Positions 54,379 to 63,631 of a stretch of DNA of 64,000 nt are shown piece after piece (position 1 is the first letter of the stretch; every line of letters starts with the position of its first letter). Position numbers and translations under genes: made by a program. Source of the DNA: Agathobacter sp. (GTDB lineage: Bacteria; Bacillota; Clostridia; Lachnospirales; Lachnospiraceae). The stretch lies in the NCBI GenBank assembly GCA_022775045.1, contig JALFLB010000012.1, positions 1 through 64,000 of the forward strand, read 5' to 3'. Below the pieces are notes generated by a model that was not told the origin of the DNA, made no database searches, and saw only the letters and a program-made list of their open reading frames with translations.

Positions 54379-54412
54379 GATAGCGGATAGGAGTCCGGAG
54401 AGGAGGAGGAAA

Positions 54413-55819
54413 ATGTTTTGTTCAAAGTGTGGAAGTTCGATTCAGGATGGACATAAGTTTTGTATGAATTGTGGAGCCCCAGTGTCTCAGGTGGAAAAGC
54501 CACAGACACAGAGTACAATGCAGGAGATGAAAAAGCAGCCCCAGAGTGCACCCCGGGAGGTGAAATCACAGAAAAAGGGGAAAAAGAAAGCGGTAACTGT
54601 TGTATTGATCGTTGTTGCAGCATTACTTGTTATTATGGTGGCATTGCTCCTTGTTAAAATATTTGTTTTGGATGGGAAGCAGGATAGCGATTCCGATTCC
54701 GTCTGGTCAAATATTGAAGATGACAGCAGCGAGGGAAAGTCAACAGTATCGGACGAAGAGATTTCGAGCTTGCTGGGAGATACCCTGAATGGGGTCTTAG
54801 AAGAGAAAGGGAATATTACAGAGCTTGAGAGGGAGTTGCGTTATGCAAGAGATGTGCAGGATGCAGAAGGCGTCACAGGTGCATTGATTCAGGATATCAG
54901 TGGAGATGGCGTCGAGGATCTTGTTGTGGCTTATGCGGAGGAGAACTGCCTGTATGCGGACGTATATACCGTTGAAGAGGGTGAAGTGGTTCAGAAGGGA
55001 GATCATCTTCTTGGAGCCGGGTATTTTGCAGACACAACGGGTAATATGGCACTTGGTGGGGTCTACCTCAAAGAGACAGCGGATGGATGGGTACTCACCG
55101 CGGATTCATGGCTGGTTGCAAATCTGTTTGCAGATGGTGTCGTGCGTGATGTAAAGGCAGTGTTGTGCAAAGAGCATTCTTATGATAAAGCAGCAGACTT
55201 TACTTATGCGGGTTCTGCACCGGAGGAAACGGAAATCCAGGATGGAAAAGCTGCGGCAGAAAGTATCGGCATGACAAATATTCAGGATCCGCTGGCAGGT
55301 CCATTTTTTATAACAGATCAAAATGTAACAGCAATCTGCGTGTTTCATGATGAAGTAGAACCAATTTCAGGGAATGCGTTGGAACAGATTGGTGTTGGAG
55401 ATACATTCGGAACATTCTATTCGGCTGCTGTAACAGATGAGAATTACAAAGCAGATGCGGCAGCGTTTTCGGCTCTTATAATAGAATATCAGAAGTTTGA
55501 AATAGAATATCAGAAAAAGAGTGAAGAGCTTTCGCTGGAAGATTCCGGCTATATTCTTCCACAGAGTGCAGACAGAAAGCTGACGGCGGAGGATCTTAAA
55601 GATATCAAGGATGATAAGTGGCTGTTAAAGGTAGCGCGTAACGAGATTTTTGCACGGTACGGCAGAAAGTTTCAGGATGAAAAGCTGCAGGAATATTTTA
55701 ACGAGAAAGACTGGTATGAGCCAATTTACGAACCGGATGAATTTGATGAATCCATGGTATCAGACCTTGAGATGAGCAACGCAAAGTTTATCAAAGACTA
55801 CGAGGATAAATTGAAGTAA
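54413..55819 (+). CDS. Zinc-ribbon membrane protein with extracellular YARHG domain
   Basis: A 468-residue protein: N-terminal zinc ribbon (CSKCGSSIQDGHKFCMNCGAP, 3-24), a polar Gln/Lys-rich linker, a membrane helix (about 58-82), then an extracellular part ending in a YARHG domain (about 395-465: LKVARNEIFARYGRKFQDEKLQEYFNEKDWYEP). YARHG is found outside the membrane in Gram-positives and is thought to interact with the cell wall. GAGGAGGAGG precedes the ATG at 54413; a longer frame overlaps the previous gene without a site. Confidence 0.78.
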   Translation: MFCSKCGSSIQDGHKFCMNCGAPVSQVEKPQTQSTMQEMKKQPQSAPREVKSQKKGKKKAVTVVLIVVAALLVIMVALLLVKIFVLDGKQDSDSDSVWSNIEDDSSEGKSTVSDEEISSLLGDTLNGVLEEKGNITELERELRYARDVQDAEGVTGALIQDISGDGVEDLVVAYAEENCLYADVYTVEEGEVVQKGDHLLGAGYFADTTGNMALGGVYLKETADGWVLTADSWLVANLFADGVVRDVKAVLCKEHSYDKAADFTYAGSAPEETEIQDGKAAAESIGMTNIQDPLAGPFFITDQNVTAICVFHDEVEPISGNALEQIGVGDTFGTFYSAAVTDENYKADAAAFSALIIEYQKFEIEYQKKSEELSLEDSGYILPQSADRKLTAEDLKDIKDDKWLLKVARNEIFARYGRKFQDEKLQEYFNEKDWYEPIYEPDEFDESMVSDLEMSNAKFIKDYEDKLK

Positions 55820-55867
55820 ATAATGGTTATCAATACCGTATGATATACGAAAGAGAGGAAATGCGTT

Positions 55868-57952
55868 ATGAAATGTCCAAAATGTGGAGTAGAACTGGCT
55901 GCGGGTGCAAAATTCTGTGGCGCATGTGGAAGTAAGGTCGAGGAGCAGACTCCGGTTCAGGAAATGCCGACTCAGGAAATGCCGACTCAGGAGATCCCGA
56001 TACAGCCGCAGGCAGATTGGAGTCAGGAACAAGATCCGGCTCCGAAGAAAAATCATGCAAAACTGATCGGTGTGATTGCAGTTGCGGCAGTGGTGGCACT
56101 AGTCGCCATTGGTGGGTTTCTGGTTTTTCACAGTCTGAAGCCGGATACGGAGAAGCAGTTGGTCTATGTCAAAGATGGGGTGCTGTATTATACAGGCAAT
56201 ATGGATAAAGAGAAGGATCCGCTTGAGATTTATGACGGACATGAAGATTACTGTGACTATGATGTAGAATTGTCCAAAGACCAGCGGTATCTGTTTTTTA
56301 TTTGTGAGGAGGACAGCAGCGAGCGCTTGTATCGTGTAAAGCTTCAGAAGCTGACGGCCAATGAGGATAAGAATGATAAGTATATTGAAGAAGTTGATTC
56401 TCACGTGACCGGATATAAGGCAGTTGGATCAGGAAAGGCACTGTATTACAGGGATAGTAATGATTTGTACTATTATGATGGGAAGGAAACCACGGATATT
56501 GACGGGGATGTGATTTCCAATTTCCGCTCCGGAGATATTGTTTACTATCTGAAGTCCGAAGGAGATCCAGAAGATATGCTTTGTTACTTTGATCTTGGAA
56601 GCAGGAAAGTGACAGAGATTGATGATTGTACGAATGTCATTGATTACAATAAGGATGAGGTTCTTTATGTGCAGGGCGAAGATCAGGATTATGATCTGTA
56701 TTTAGCCAAAATCGGTAAAAAGCCGGTAAAACTTGCTGAGGGAATCAGTGAGGTTGACAGCGCAGATCTTGAATCGGGAGTTATCTATTATCTGAGAAAA
56801 GTGGAAACTGAAAAATCTTACTATGACTATGTTGAAGATCCATATGCTCAGGAGGATGCAAAAGCAGCGGAACCTGATGTGAAAGATTTCCTGACGGCTT
56901 CTTCTGCGAAAAAAGCATTGGATGAGTATGTCTATGAAGCATATAAAGAGTATCGGGACGAGTTCTACGATTATTATTGTATTTATAGTGATGAATATGG
57001 TATGTATGTGTACTATGATTATGACTATGATAATGGAAAAGAAAACTATTATCTGATTGACACGGACAAAGACAAGTGGAACAAACTTGATTATGAAGGG
57101 TACCAGGAAGCATACGAGGCATATGAGAAAGTTGGCGAACGAATCCAGCTCCGTGAGGATTTAAAAGAGCAGACCTTCGATGCTGTTTCTTATGATCTGT
57201 GTTGCTATACGGCAAAGGGTGGCGAAAAGGATGTGGTATCTGCGGTCGTTAACACCTATACAGATGCGGAAAATCAGATTTGTCTGTATCAGAAAACCGA
57301 TGAAGAGGATATTGCAAAAGTATGTTCCATTGATGATCTCAGCTATGCAGGAGCATTGGAAAGTTATTTATACAATGAGGAAAGTGAGGCAGATCAACCA
57401 TATTATGCAATGGTTGGCGGCAAGGAGCAGAAACTGGATGATCATATTACAAGTTCCAGCTTTACAGTTTCTGATGATGGAAAAACAATTTTAATTCCAT
57501 GTTACAGCGGTGATAGCAGCGAGCTTTATGCCTTTGAAAACAAATCCGGAGAATTGAAGAAAGTCGGCAAGGTTTGCAGCAATTATGGTTATGGATATTG
57601 GGATGGAGATGCATTTTATTACAGTACCGACGATGGTGATTACTGTGTTTACTCTAATGGAAAGTCCAAAACAATTCTGAAGGATGTGCAGAGTGTAATA
57701 CGGCAGGAAAATGGTGTTTACACTGCTTATACGGATTATAAGGACTATTCCGATAATAAGCTGAGTGTCTTCCATGAAAAAGATGAGACAACGGTTGACC
57801 GTGATGTTGAGTGTTATTGCTACATTAACGATACACGTATCGTATACCGGAAGCATGGAGATCTGTACGTATACCGTGGCGAAGATAAGAATCGTCGAAT
57901 TGACCGTGATGTAAGTTCCTTCTGGTGCGATGGTGCAGAAGTATCATGGTAG
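55868..57952 (+). CDS. Zinc-ribbon membrane protein with large extracellular propeller-like domain
   Basis: A 694-residue protein: zinc ribbon (CPKCGVELAAGAKFCGACGS, 3-22), a short tandem repeat (QEMPTQEMPTQEIPIQ, about 35-50), a membrane helix (about 68-90), then repeated YVKDGVLYYTGN/LSKDQRYLFFI-type strands suggesting a beta-propeller (DUF5050-like). Residues about 351-401 are extremely Tyr/Asp-rich. AGAGAGGAAATGCG precedes the ATG. It overlaps the next gene, an ABC ATPase, by seven bases, linking it to transport. Confidence 0.7.
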   Translation: MKCPKCGVELAAGAKFCGACGSKVEEQTPVQEMPTQEMPTQEIPIQPQADWSQEQDPAPKKNHAKLIGVIAVAAVVALVAIGGFLVFHSLKPDTEKQLVYVKDGVLYYTGNMDKEKDPLEIYDGHEDYCDYDVELSKDQRYLFFICEEDSSERLYRVKLQKLTANEDKNDKYIEEVDSHVTGYKAVGSGKALYYRDSNDLYYYDGKETTDIDGDVISNFRSGDIVYYLKSEGDPEDMLCYFDLGSRKVTEIDDCTNVIDYNKDEVLYVQGEDQDYDLYLAKIGKKPVKLAEGISEVDSADLESGVIYYLRKVETEKSYYDYVEDPYAQEDAKAAEPDVKDFLTASSAKKALDEYVYEAYKEYRDEFYDYYCIYSDEYGMYVYYDYDYDNGKENYYLIDTDKDKWNKLDYEGYQEAYEAYEKVGERIQLREDLKEQTFDAVSYDLCCYTAKGGEKDVVSAVVNTYTDAENQICLYQKTDEEDIAKVCSIDDLSYAGALESYLYNEESEADQPYYAMVGGKEQKLDDHITSSSFTVSDDGKTILIPCYSGDSSELYAFENKSGELKKVGKVCSNYGYGYWDGDAFYYSTDDGDYCVYSNGKSKTILKDVQSVIRQENGVYTAYTDYKDYSDNKLSVFHEKDETTVDRDVECYCYINDTRIVYRKHGDLYVYRGEDKNRRIDRDVSSFWCDGAEVSW

Positions 57953-58644
57953 AGAGAAAACCGGCAGTAGAGATGACCGGAATAGTCAGACAATATCGGA
58001 AAAAACAGGTGCTTCGGGATCTTTCATTTCAGGTGGATTGTGGCAGCTGGATAGCGATTGTTGGAGAGAATGGCAGTGGAAAAACCACACTTTTGCAGAT
58101 TTTGGCAGGTGCAAGTAAGCCGGATTCCGGAACAATCCGTTTTTTTGGAAATGATGCGGGGAAAGGTACGAAGGCCTTCCGAAAATACTGTGGCTATGTT
58201 CCGCAGGAGAATCCACTTTTGGAGGAATTGTCTGTACTGGATAACCTGAAATTCTGGTGTATGGGAAAAAAGCAGAATTTAGACCGGGTGGTAGAGCAGT
58301 TTCATTTGAAGGAGCTGCTTCATACACCCGTCGAAAAGCTATCTGGTGGTATGAAGCGCCGGCTGTCGATTGCTTGTGCATTGTTAGAGCTGCCTCCGGT
58401 TCTCCTGCTGGATGAACCCACGACAGCTCTGGATATATTTTACAGGGAAAGTATTCTGGACTGGCTTTCGGAATATCAGAAGGGAAACGGTACGGTCATT
58501 ATGACATCCCACGAGGAAGAGGAAATCATAAGAGCGGACCGGTGCCTTTTGATGAAGGAAGGGCGATTGATAGAACTTACCTGCAATAGAGAAGAACGAA
58601 TGAACCAAATCAGGAGGGAATTTAAAAATGGAAATGAACTTTGA
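57946..58644 (+). CDS. ABC transporter ATP-binding protein of the zinc-ribbon cluster
   Basis: A 232-residue ATPase: Walker A GENGSGKTT (about 40-48), GYVPQENPLLEELSV (Q-loop), LSGGMKRRLSIACAL signature, LLLDEPTTALD Walker B and the switch His in TSHEEEE. It is of the ABC-2 exporter type and should drive the permeases at 60022 and 61212. The start overlaps the previous stop (ATGGTAG); there is no strong ribosome site, so translational coupling is likely. It overlaps the next gene by 17 bases. Confidence 0.88.
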   Translation: MVERKPAVEMTGIVRQYRKKQVLRDLSFQVDCGSWIAIVGENGSGKTTLLQILAGASKPDSGTIRFFGNDAGKGTKAFRKYCGYVPQENPLLEELSVLDNLKFWCMGKKQNLDRVVEQFHLKELLHTPVEKLSGGMKRRLSIACALLELPPVLLLDEPTTALDIFYRESILDWLSEYQKGNGTVIMTSHEEEEIIRADRCLLMKEGRLIELTCNREERMNQIRREFKNGNEL

Positions 58645-60022
58645 TCCAATGACCGGAGAACCAATTCAAAAAGAGCCGGTGCAGCAGCCACAGATGAACT
58701 TTGATCCGATGACCGGGCAGCCGATTCCGCAGGGAATACCGCAGCCACAGGCGAACTTTGATCCGATGACGGGACAGCCGGTTTCGGGTAAAGGCGGGAA
58801 AAAGAAAGGAAAGGTGATTGCGGCAGTCAGTATTGCAGCAGCAGTTGTTCTTGTAGGAGGAACTGTTTTTGCAGGCGTTAGGAGCGGTGCGTTTCTCGGG
58901 AAATCCGGGAAAGTAATGATGGCGATTGCCAAGACAGTGGCTGATTCAGGAGAACTCTCAGAGAATCTGGAAGGTCTTAGCCTGTTGGAGAGCGATTCTT
59001 ATACCATGGATATGGATGTCAGTATCGATGGAGAAAGTATCGAGGCCTCGCTGAGTAGTACCAAATCCGGAAAACAGGTATCCGGAACCGCTCGGCTTGA
59101 CGATATGCCAACCATTGAGTTCCTTGCAGGAATTGATGATGAGGAGGTAAAAGCACAGATTCCGTTACTGGGCGATCAGGTATTTGTCTATAATTATCAG
59201 AAAGAGAAGACAGGGTATCTGGCAGATCAGCTGGATTCAGAAGACATTGAGGCAATTGATGAGCTGTGTAAGACCATTTATTCAGGAAAAGAGCAGACAG
59301 AGCAGTCAAAGGAACTTGCAAAAACCCTTGCCAGACAGTATAAGGAGCTGGAGTTTACATCTGTTACAAAAGAAACTTTTGAGGTTGATGGGAAGGATCG
59401 TACATGTAAAGGCTATCAGACCGCAATTACAGAAGATTTTATGATGGATTTTTGTGATAATCTTGAGGATTATGCGGAGGAGACCGCAGGAGATGCTTTA
59501 AAAGAAGCGGGATATGATGCGGATCTGTTCGATGATCTGCGGGATGAATTTGAAGATATGCCGGACATGGATGTTACATTTTATATCTATAAAGGGAAGC
59601 TGGCATGTGTTGATCTGGAATGTGAAGGGGAAGATATGCAGCTGGTCTTCCATGGCGGGAAGACGAGAACACAGAATATGGAGCTGATCGTTAATCGTGA
59701 TACGCTGATGGAGCTTGAGGGCGAGACCAACGGAGATACGCAGGATTATCGTTTGTATGCAGCAGGCAGCCGAATTGGTGAACTGGAATACAATACGAAG
59801 ACAGGAGAGTATGAGCTTTCCATTGCAGGTGAGATGGATTTGGATGGAGTGCTGAAAACGGATCGTTCCGGTTTTCAGTTCAGCTGCAGCGGCACAGGAA
59901 TGGACGTTTCTGTTGATGTGAAAAAGGGCGCCAAGCTGCAGAAGATTGAGGGAGATGAACTTGATATCGGAAATGCATCCGAAAGTGAACTGATGGATGC
60001 ATTCTCTCAGTTATATTATTAA
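58628..60022 (+). CDS. Membrane protein with three NFDPMTGxP repeats
   Basis: A 464-residue protein. Residues 3-55 hold three copies of NFDPMTG(E/Q)P(I/V) separated by Gln/Pro linkers. A membrane helix (about 63-85) follows, then an extracellular region of about 375 residues rich in Asp/Glu (NLEGLLLESDSYTMDMDVSIDGESIEAS-like start), resembling the DUF6583-type lipoprotein-like fold as I recall it. The repeats take the place of the zinc ribbon in the neighbouring proteins. AGGAGGGAA precedes the ATG. It overlaps the ATPase upstream and the permease downstream (TAATG). Confidence 0.7.
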   Translation: MEMNFDPMTGEPIQKEPVQQPQMNFDPMTGQPIPQGIPQPQANFDPMTGQPVSGKGGKKKGKVIAAVSIAAAVVLVGGTVFAGVRSGAFLGKSGKVMMAIAKTVADSGELSENLEGLSLLESDSYTMDMDVSIDGESIEASLSSTKSGKQVSGTARLDDMPTIEFLAGIDDEEVKAQIPLLGDQVFVYNYQKEKTGYLADQLDSEDIEAIDELCKTIYSGKEQTEQSKELAKTLARQYKELEFTSVTKETFEVDGKDRTCKGYQTAITEDFMMDFCDNLEDYAEETAGDALKEAGYDADLFDDLRDEFEDMPDMDVTFYIYKGKLACVDLECEGEDMQLVFHGGKTRTQNMELIVNRDTLMELEGETNGDTQDYRLYAAGSRIGELEYNTKTGEYELSIAGEMDLDGVLKTDRSGFQFSCSGTGMDVSVDVKKGAKLQKIEGDELDIGNASESELMDAFSQLYY

Positions 60023-61227
60023 TGGATATGTTTTTTCACTATTGGAAAATGGAATTAAGGAGGGCTTTGGCAGTATTTGCCAAGTCCCTCCGTTATTTTG
60101 TAGTGGCAGTACTTGGATTTTGCGCAGCAGCGTATCTGTGCAGCAGCATCTTTGGGGAATCTGCTAAGCTGGAAAAAGCGGAAGTGGCAGTTGTCGTTCC
60201 GGAGGAGAAAAAAGAAGATTTAGAATTTTTGATTCAGCTGGTTTCCGCCATGCAGAGTGCAAAAAGTATATGCAGACTTTGCACAATGGAGCAGACGGAA
60301 GCGATGGAGAAGCTAGCCGGCGGAGAATTGTCGGCTGTTTTGGTTTTCCCGGAGCATTTTTACAGGGAAGTGGATGAACTGAGTAACACCTCCGTCCGAC
60401 TCTACCTTTCGGAACAGGCATCTGTTAGCACACAGACATTTCAGGAACTTTTGGAAGATGGGATTTCCATGATCCGGACAACAGAGGCCGGTGTTCTGTC
60501 GATACTTTCACAGGCTGATGGGGAGAAGACCAGGGTTGTCCACTCTGAAGTTGGAAACACAGTTGCAATTCGCTACATGGAGGCGGCCTTTGACCGTGGG
60601 ATTCTTTATCAGGATATGATCTGTTCGCCTTATGGAAACTATGGACAGCAGCAATATTATTTTTCCTCAGGACTTCTTTTTGTGCTTCTCGTGATGGGCA
60701 GCAGCTTTGGACATCTTTACATCAAACGTGGCAGGGGAGTGGAGGAAAAGCTGCGTATTTATGGAATGAATGTGTATCGGGTATCATTGGCAAAAGTGCT
60801 TATCATGGCAAATGTACTGCTGTTGCCGGCGCTTCTTGGTGTGATTAGTGCCGCGGTAGTAACACATGTTATGGGGAATTCCTTTTTGTTTTGGGAGATT
60901 CGAATGATTCCGGGACTATTTTTCCTTTGCCTTGCCTTTGCGGTCTGGTATCATGTCATTTATATGCTGGCGGATCAGTCCATGACAGGGACACTTGTGC
61001 TTCTGGCGGTGGAGGTACTTGTTGTGCTTGGATCAGGGCTTCTCATTCCGGTTGACTATCTGCCGGAATTCATGCAGGTGGCAGGGAAGTATCTTCCCCT
61101 GTATCAATGGAATCAGTTCAGTCTGAATCTGTTGTTTGGATATGCGGATTTTTCCCAGTGGATGAAAATGGCCGGTTGGCTGACCGCCGGATGTGCGGCA
61201 GGAGTTTTGTTATGCAAAAAGGATTGA
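60022..61227 (+). CDS. ABC-2 type permease A of the zinc-ribbon cluster
   Basis: A 401-residue ABC-2 permease: membrane helix 1 (about 18-40), a long extracellular loop (about 45-200), then five helices in the C-terminal half (LLVMGSSFGHLYI, LIMANVLLLPALLGVISA, and so on). This is the YhgE/DrrB-like architecture for export of large or lipid-linked substrates. The start overlaps the upstream stop by one base, and the end overlaps the next gene by 16 bases. Confidence 0.83.
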   Translation: MDMFFHYWKMELRRALAVFAKSLRYFVVAVLGFCAAAYLCSSIFGESAKLEKAEVAVVVPEEKKEDLEFLIQLVSAMQSAKSICRLCTMEQTEAMEKLAGGELSAVLVFPEHFYREVDELSNTSVRLYLSEQASVSTQTFQELLEDGISMIRTTEAGVLSILSQADGEKTRVVHSEVGNTVAIRYMEAAFDRGILYQDMICSPYGNYGQQQYYFSSGLLFVLLVMGSSFGHLYIKRGRGVEEKLRIYGMNVYRVSLAKVLIMANVLLLPALLGVISAAVVTHVMGNSFLFWEIRMIPGLFFLCLAFAVWYHVIYMLADQSMTGTLVLLAVEVLVVLGSGLLIPVDYLPEFMQVAGKYLPLYQWNQFSLNLLFGYADFSQWMKMAGWLTAGCAAGVLLCKKD

Positions 61228-62237
61228 GCTGGTATGGGATTTTATTAAAAGAGAATCTGAAGAAAAGGACTACATGGCTTGCAGTATGCACAATGCTTCT
61301 TCTGTTGTATACAGTTTCAGGCATCTGTCTGCCGGCAAGCGACAACCTTACGGTAGGAATCTGTGCAGGAAAGAGTGAGACCGGGAGACAACTCATGGAG
61401 GAACTGCAAGGGGAATCGAGCTGGTACCGGTTTATTGAATATCCGGAGGAAGAGCGGCTGTACCGGGATGTGCAGTCAGGACAGCTGGAGTGCGCATTTG
61501 TGTTCAGTGATCAGTTGGATCAAAAACTGGAGACGGGGAAGCCGGATAATGGAGTTATGTACCTTTGCAGCCCCTACACGACCAAGGGAGAGGTTGCAAA
61601 AGAGACGGTTTTTGCTGCATTTTTCCGCCTGTACAGTGGATGTTTGCTGGAGGAAAGCGGGGAAGAAATTTTTGTACAACCGGATAAGGACCGGAAGAAA
61701 GAAATTCAAAAAAAGAATGAAAATTTTCTGGAGAGTGATTTTTTTCGGATTGAACGGATTCTGGTAAATACAAAAGAGGAAACAGTTTCCCGGGACAGCG
61801 GCTGTTATCCAATTCAGGGGATATTCGGATTGTTTCTTTTGGGATTTATGTATTTTGCAAATGGCCGGATTTATGAGACGGGTGGGAAATGGGTGTCACG
61901 CTGCTTTTCAGGCAGTGAAAGCCTGCTTTTTTCCGTGATGCAGATCCTTGCAGCGGTAACGCTTCCGGCACTTGCAGGGATTGCGCTGCTTCTGACGCTG
62001 CCGGCTTCCCGAGGTATGACCAGGGAACTGATTCGGCTTGTTAGCTTTGTGGCAGTCGGAAGTGTATGGACGGCTATCTGTGCAAAGCCGGTAAAAAGTG
62101 CGCAGGCGTTTGCTGCAAACGGATTCATATTGCTTTTGATGACTGTACTTATTTATCCTGTTTTCCAGGATATTACATTGTTTGTACCGGCAGCAGAGTA
62201 TGTCCGGTATCTGACACCATTTTTCCTATGGATTTAA
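61212..62237 (+). CDS. ABC-2 type permease B of the zinc-ribbon cluster
   Basis: A 341-residue paralogue of the preceding permease: helix 1 (about 17-38), an extracellular loop to about 205, then several helices ([36 protein letters not shown]). It ends at LTPFFLWI, a little shorter than permease A. The ATG at 61212 lies within the end of the previous gene with GGAG about nine bases upstream; the longer frame from 61107 would overlap by 120 bases and lacks a site. Confidence 0.78.
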   Translation: MQKGLSWYGILLKENLKKRTTWLAVCTMLLLLYTVSGICLPASDNLTVGICAGKSETGRQLMEELQGESSWYRFIEYPEEERLYRDVQSGQLECAFVFSDQLDQKLETGKPDNGVMYLCSPYTTKGEVAKETVFAAFFRLYSGCLLEESGEEIFVQPDKDRKKEIQKKNENFLESDFFRIERILVNTKEETVSRDSGCYPIQGIFGLFLLGFMYFANGRIYETGGKWVSRCFSGSESLLFSVMQILAAVTLPALAGIALLLTLPASRGMTRELIRLVSFVAVGSVWTAICAKPVKSAQAFAANGFILLLMTVLIYPVFQDITLFVPAAEYVRYLTPFFLWI

Positions 62238-62280
62238 AGATAATGAAATTAGTGGAAATGTTGAAGGAAGGAAGAATATA

Positions 62281-63288
62281 ATGAAAAAGAACGTGTGGAT
62301 CGGATTGATATCAGCAGTATTACTTTTGACAGGATGTACTGCCAGGGTGGAAACCAGCAGGGATGTATCGCGGCAGTCACAGGTGGAATCACAGATACAG
62401 TCCGAGGTTGTTACGGAAGTGGAATCGCAGACAGAGGAAGAACCGGTCGTGATTCCGGAGCCGCAGGAGATCCTGTATGCAAAGACAACTGTCAACGTGC
62501 GGACCGCACCGGATACCGGTTCTGAAGTTTATACCAAGCTGAACAGAGGAGATCAAGTGGATGTGATTGAAGAGAAGGACGGCTGGGCGAGTGTCCTGAT
62601 CGATCGTAATGTCTACTATGTGGCATCTGAGTATCTTGTAACGGAAGAAGAGCTGATGGCTGGGAAGCTGGTTGTCATTGATGCGGGACATCAGGCTCAT
62701 GGGAATAACGGTCAGGAGCCAATCGGACCGGGGGCATCGGAGACCAAGGCAAAGGTAGCTTCCGGGACGGCAGGTGTTGCAAGCGGACTGGCAGAATATG
62801 AACTGACTCTTATGGTGGCGCAAAAGCTGGAGACGGAACTGAACAGCAGGGGATATCAGGTTATCATGGTCAGAACCACCAACGATGTGGACATCAGCAA
62901 TAGCCAGCGGGCAAAGGTTGCAAATGATGCAGGGGCGGATGCTTTTGTTCGAATTCATGCCAATGGTTCTGAAAATTCTACTGCCAATGGAGCAATGACA
63001 ATCTGCCAGACGGCATCCAATCCATATAACGGAGCTTTGCATTCTCAGAGTAAGGCTTTATCCGAAGATATTCTGAATGCACTGGTGGCAAAGACCGGCT
63101 GCCGGAAGGAGTATGTCTGGGAAACGGATACCATGAGCGGCATTAATTGGTGTCAGGTTCCGGCTACAATTGTTGAGATGGGATATATGACCAACCGTGA
63201 GGAAGATTTAAAGATGGCGGATGAAGGGTATCAGCAGAAAATCGCCGAAGGAATTGCAGATGGATTGGATGCGTATTTTGCAGAATAA
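62281..63288 (+). CDS. N-acetylmuramoyl-L-alanine amidase lipoprotein with SH3 domain
   Basis: A 335-residue lipoprotein: signal peptide with lipobox LTGC (Cys19), an acidic Ser/Glu-rich spacer, a bacterial SH3 domain (about 62-118: [39 protein letters not shown]), and an Amidase_3 domain (about 128-333) with zinc ligands His in VVIDAGHQ, Glu in AEYELTL and His in RIHANGS, plus the catalytic Glu of [10 protein letters not shown]. It cuts the amide bond between MurNAc and the stem peptide. AAGGAAGG precedes the ATG. It follows permease B by 43 bases and probably belongs to the same operon. Confidence 0.92.
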   Translation: MKKNVWIGLISAVLLLTGCTARVETSRDVSRQSQVESQIQSEVVTEVESQTEEEPVVIPEPQEILYAKTTVNVRTAPDTGSEVYTKLNRGDQVDVIEEKDGWASVLIDRNVYYVASEYLVTEEELMAGKLVVIDAGHQAHGNNGQEPIGPGASETKAKVASGTAGVASGLAEYELTLMVAQKLETELNSRGYQVIMVRTTNDVDISNSQRAKVANDAGADAFVRIHANGSENSTANGAMTICQTASNPYNGALHSQSKALSEDILNALVAKTGCRKEYVWETDTMSGINWCQVPATIVEMGYMTNREEDLKMADEGYQQKIAEGIADGLDAYFAE

Positions 63289-63318
63289 TGCACCAAATCA
63301 AATACATGCGGGGAACTA

Positions 63319-63348
63319 CTTGAACTTCAAGATGATTTGTACTAGAAT
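63319..63348 (+). promoter_or_regulatory. Promoter of the ferredoxin gene with overlapping palindrome
   Basis: TTGAAC (63320-63325), 17-bp spacer, TAGAAT (63343-63348). The perfect palindrome CTTGAACTTCAAG (63319-63331) covers the -35 box and could be an operator. Confidence 0.55.
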
Positions 63349-63402
63349 ACGATTAAGCCTATAAGGCGGATAATGATCATTATTTTAAGGAGGAACTTTA
63401 TT

Positions 63403-63573
63403 ATGGCATACGTTATTTCTGATTCATGCGTTAGCTGTGGTACATGTGCAGGCGAGTGTCCTGTAGGAGCTATCTCTGCAGGTGCTTCTCAGTATGAGAT
63501 CGATCCAGGTGCTTGTGTAGATTGTGGTACATGTGCAGGCGTTTGCCCAACTGGAGCAATCGCTCAGGGTTAA
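63403..63573 (+). CDS. 2[4Fe-4S] clostridial-type ferredoxin
   Basis: A 56-residue ferredoxin with two CxxCxxCxxxCP motifs (CVSCGTCAGECPVG and CVDCGTCAGVCPTG), one per cubane, in the pseudo-twofold layout typical of clostridial ferredoxin. It is a low-potential electron carrier in fermentation. AAGGAGGA is eight bases before the ATG at 63403; an in-frame upstream ATG has no site. It has its own promoter and terminator. Confidence 0.96.
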   Translation: MAYVISDSCVSCGTCAGECPVGAISAGASQYEIDPGACVDCGTCAGVCPTGAIAQG

Positions 63574-63594
63574 TTATTAATAACATAATAGTCA

Positions 63595-63628
63595 GAAAGC
63601 CGTCGCATGGTTGCGGCGGCTTTTTTGT
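63595..63628 (+). terminator. Terminator of the ferredoxin gene
   Basis: AAAGCCGTCGC (63596-63606) pairs with GCGGCGGCTTT (63613-63623), followed by T. Confidence 0.9.
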
Positions 63629-63631
63629 ACG

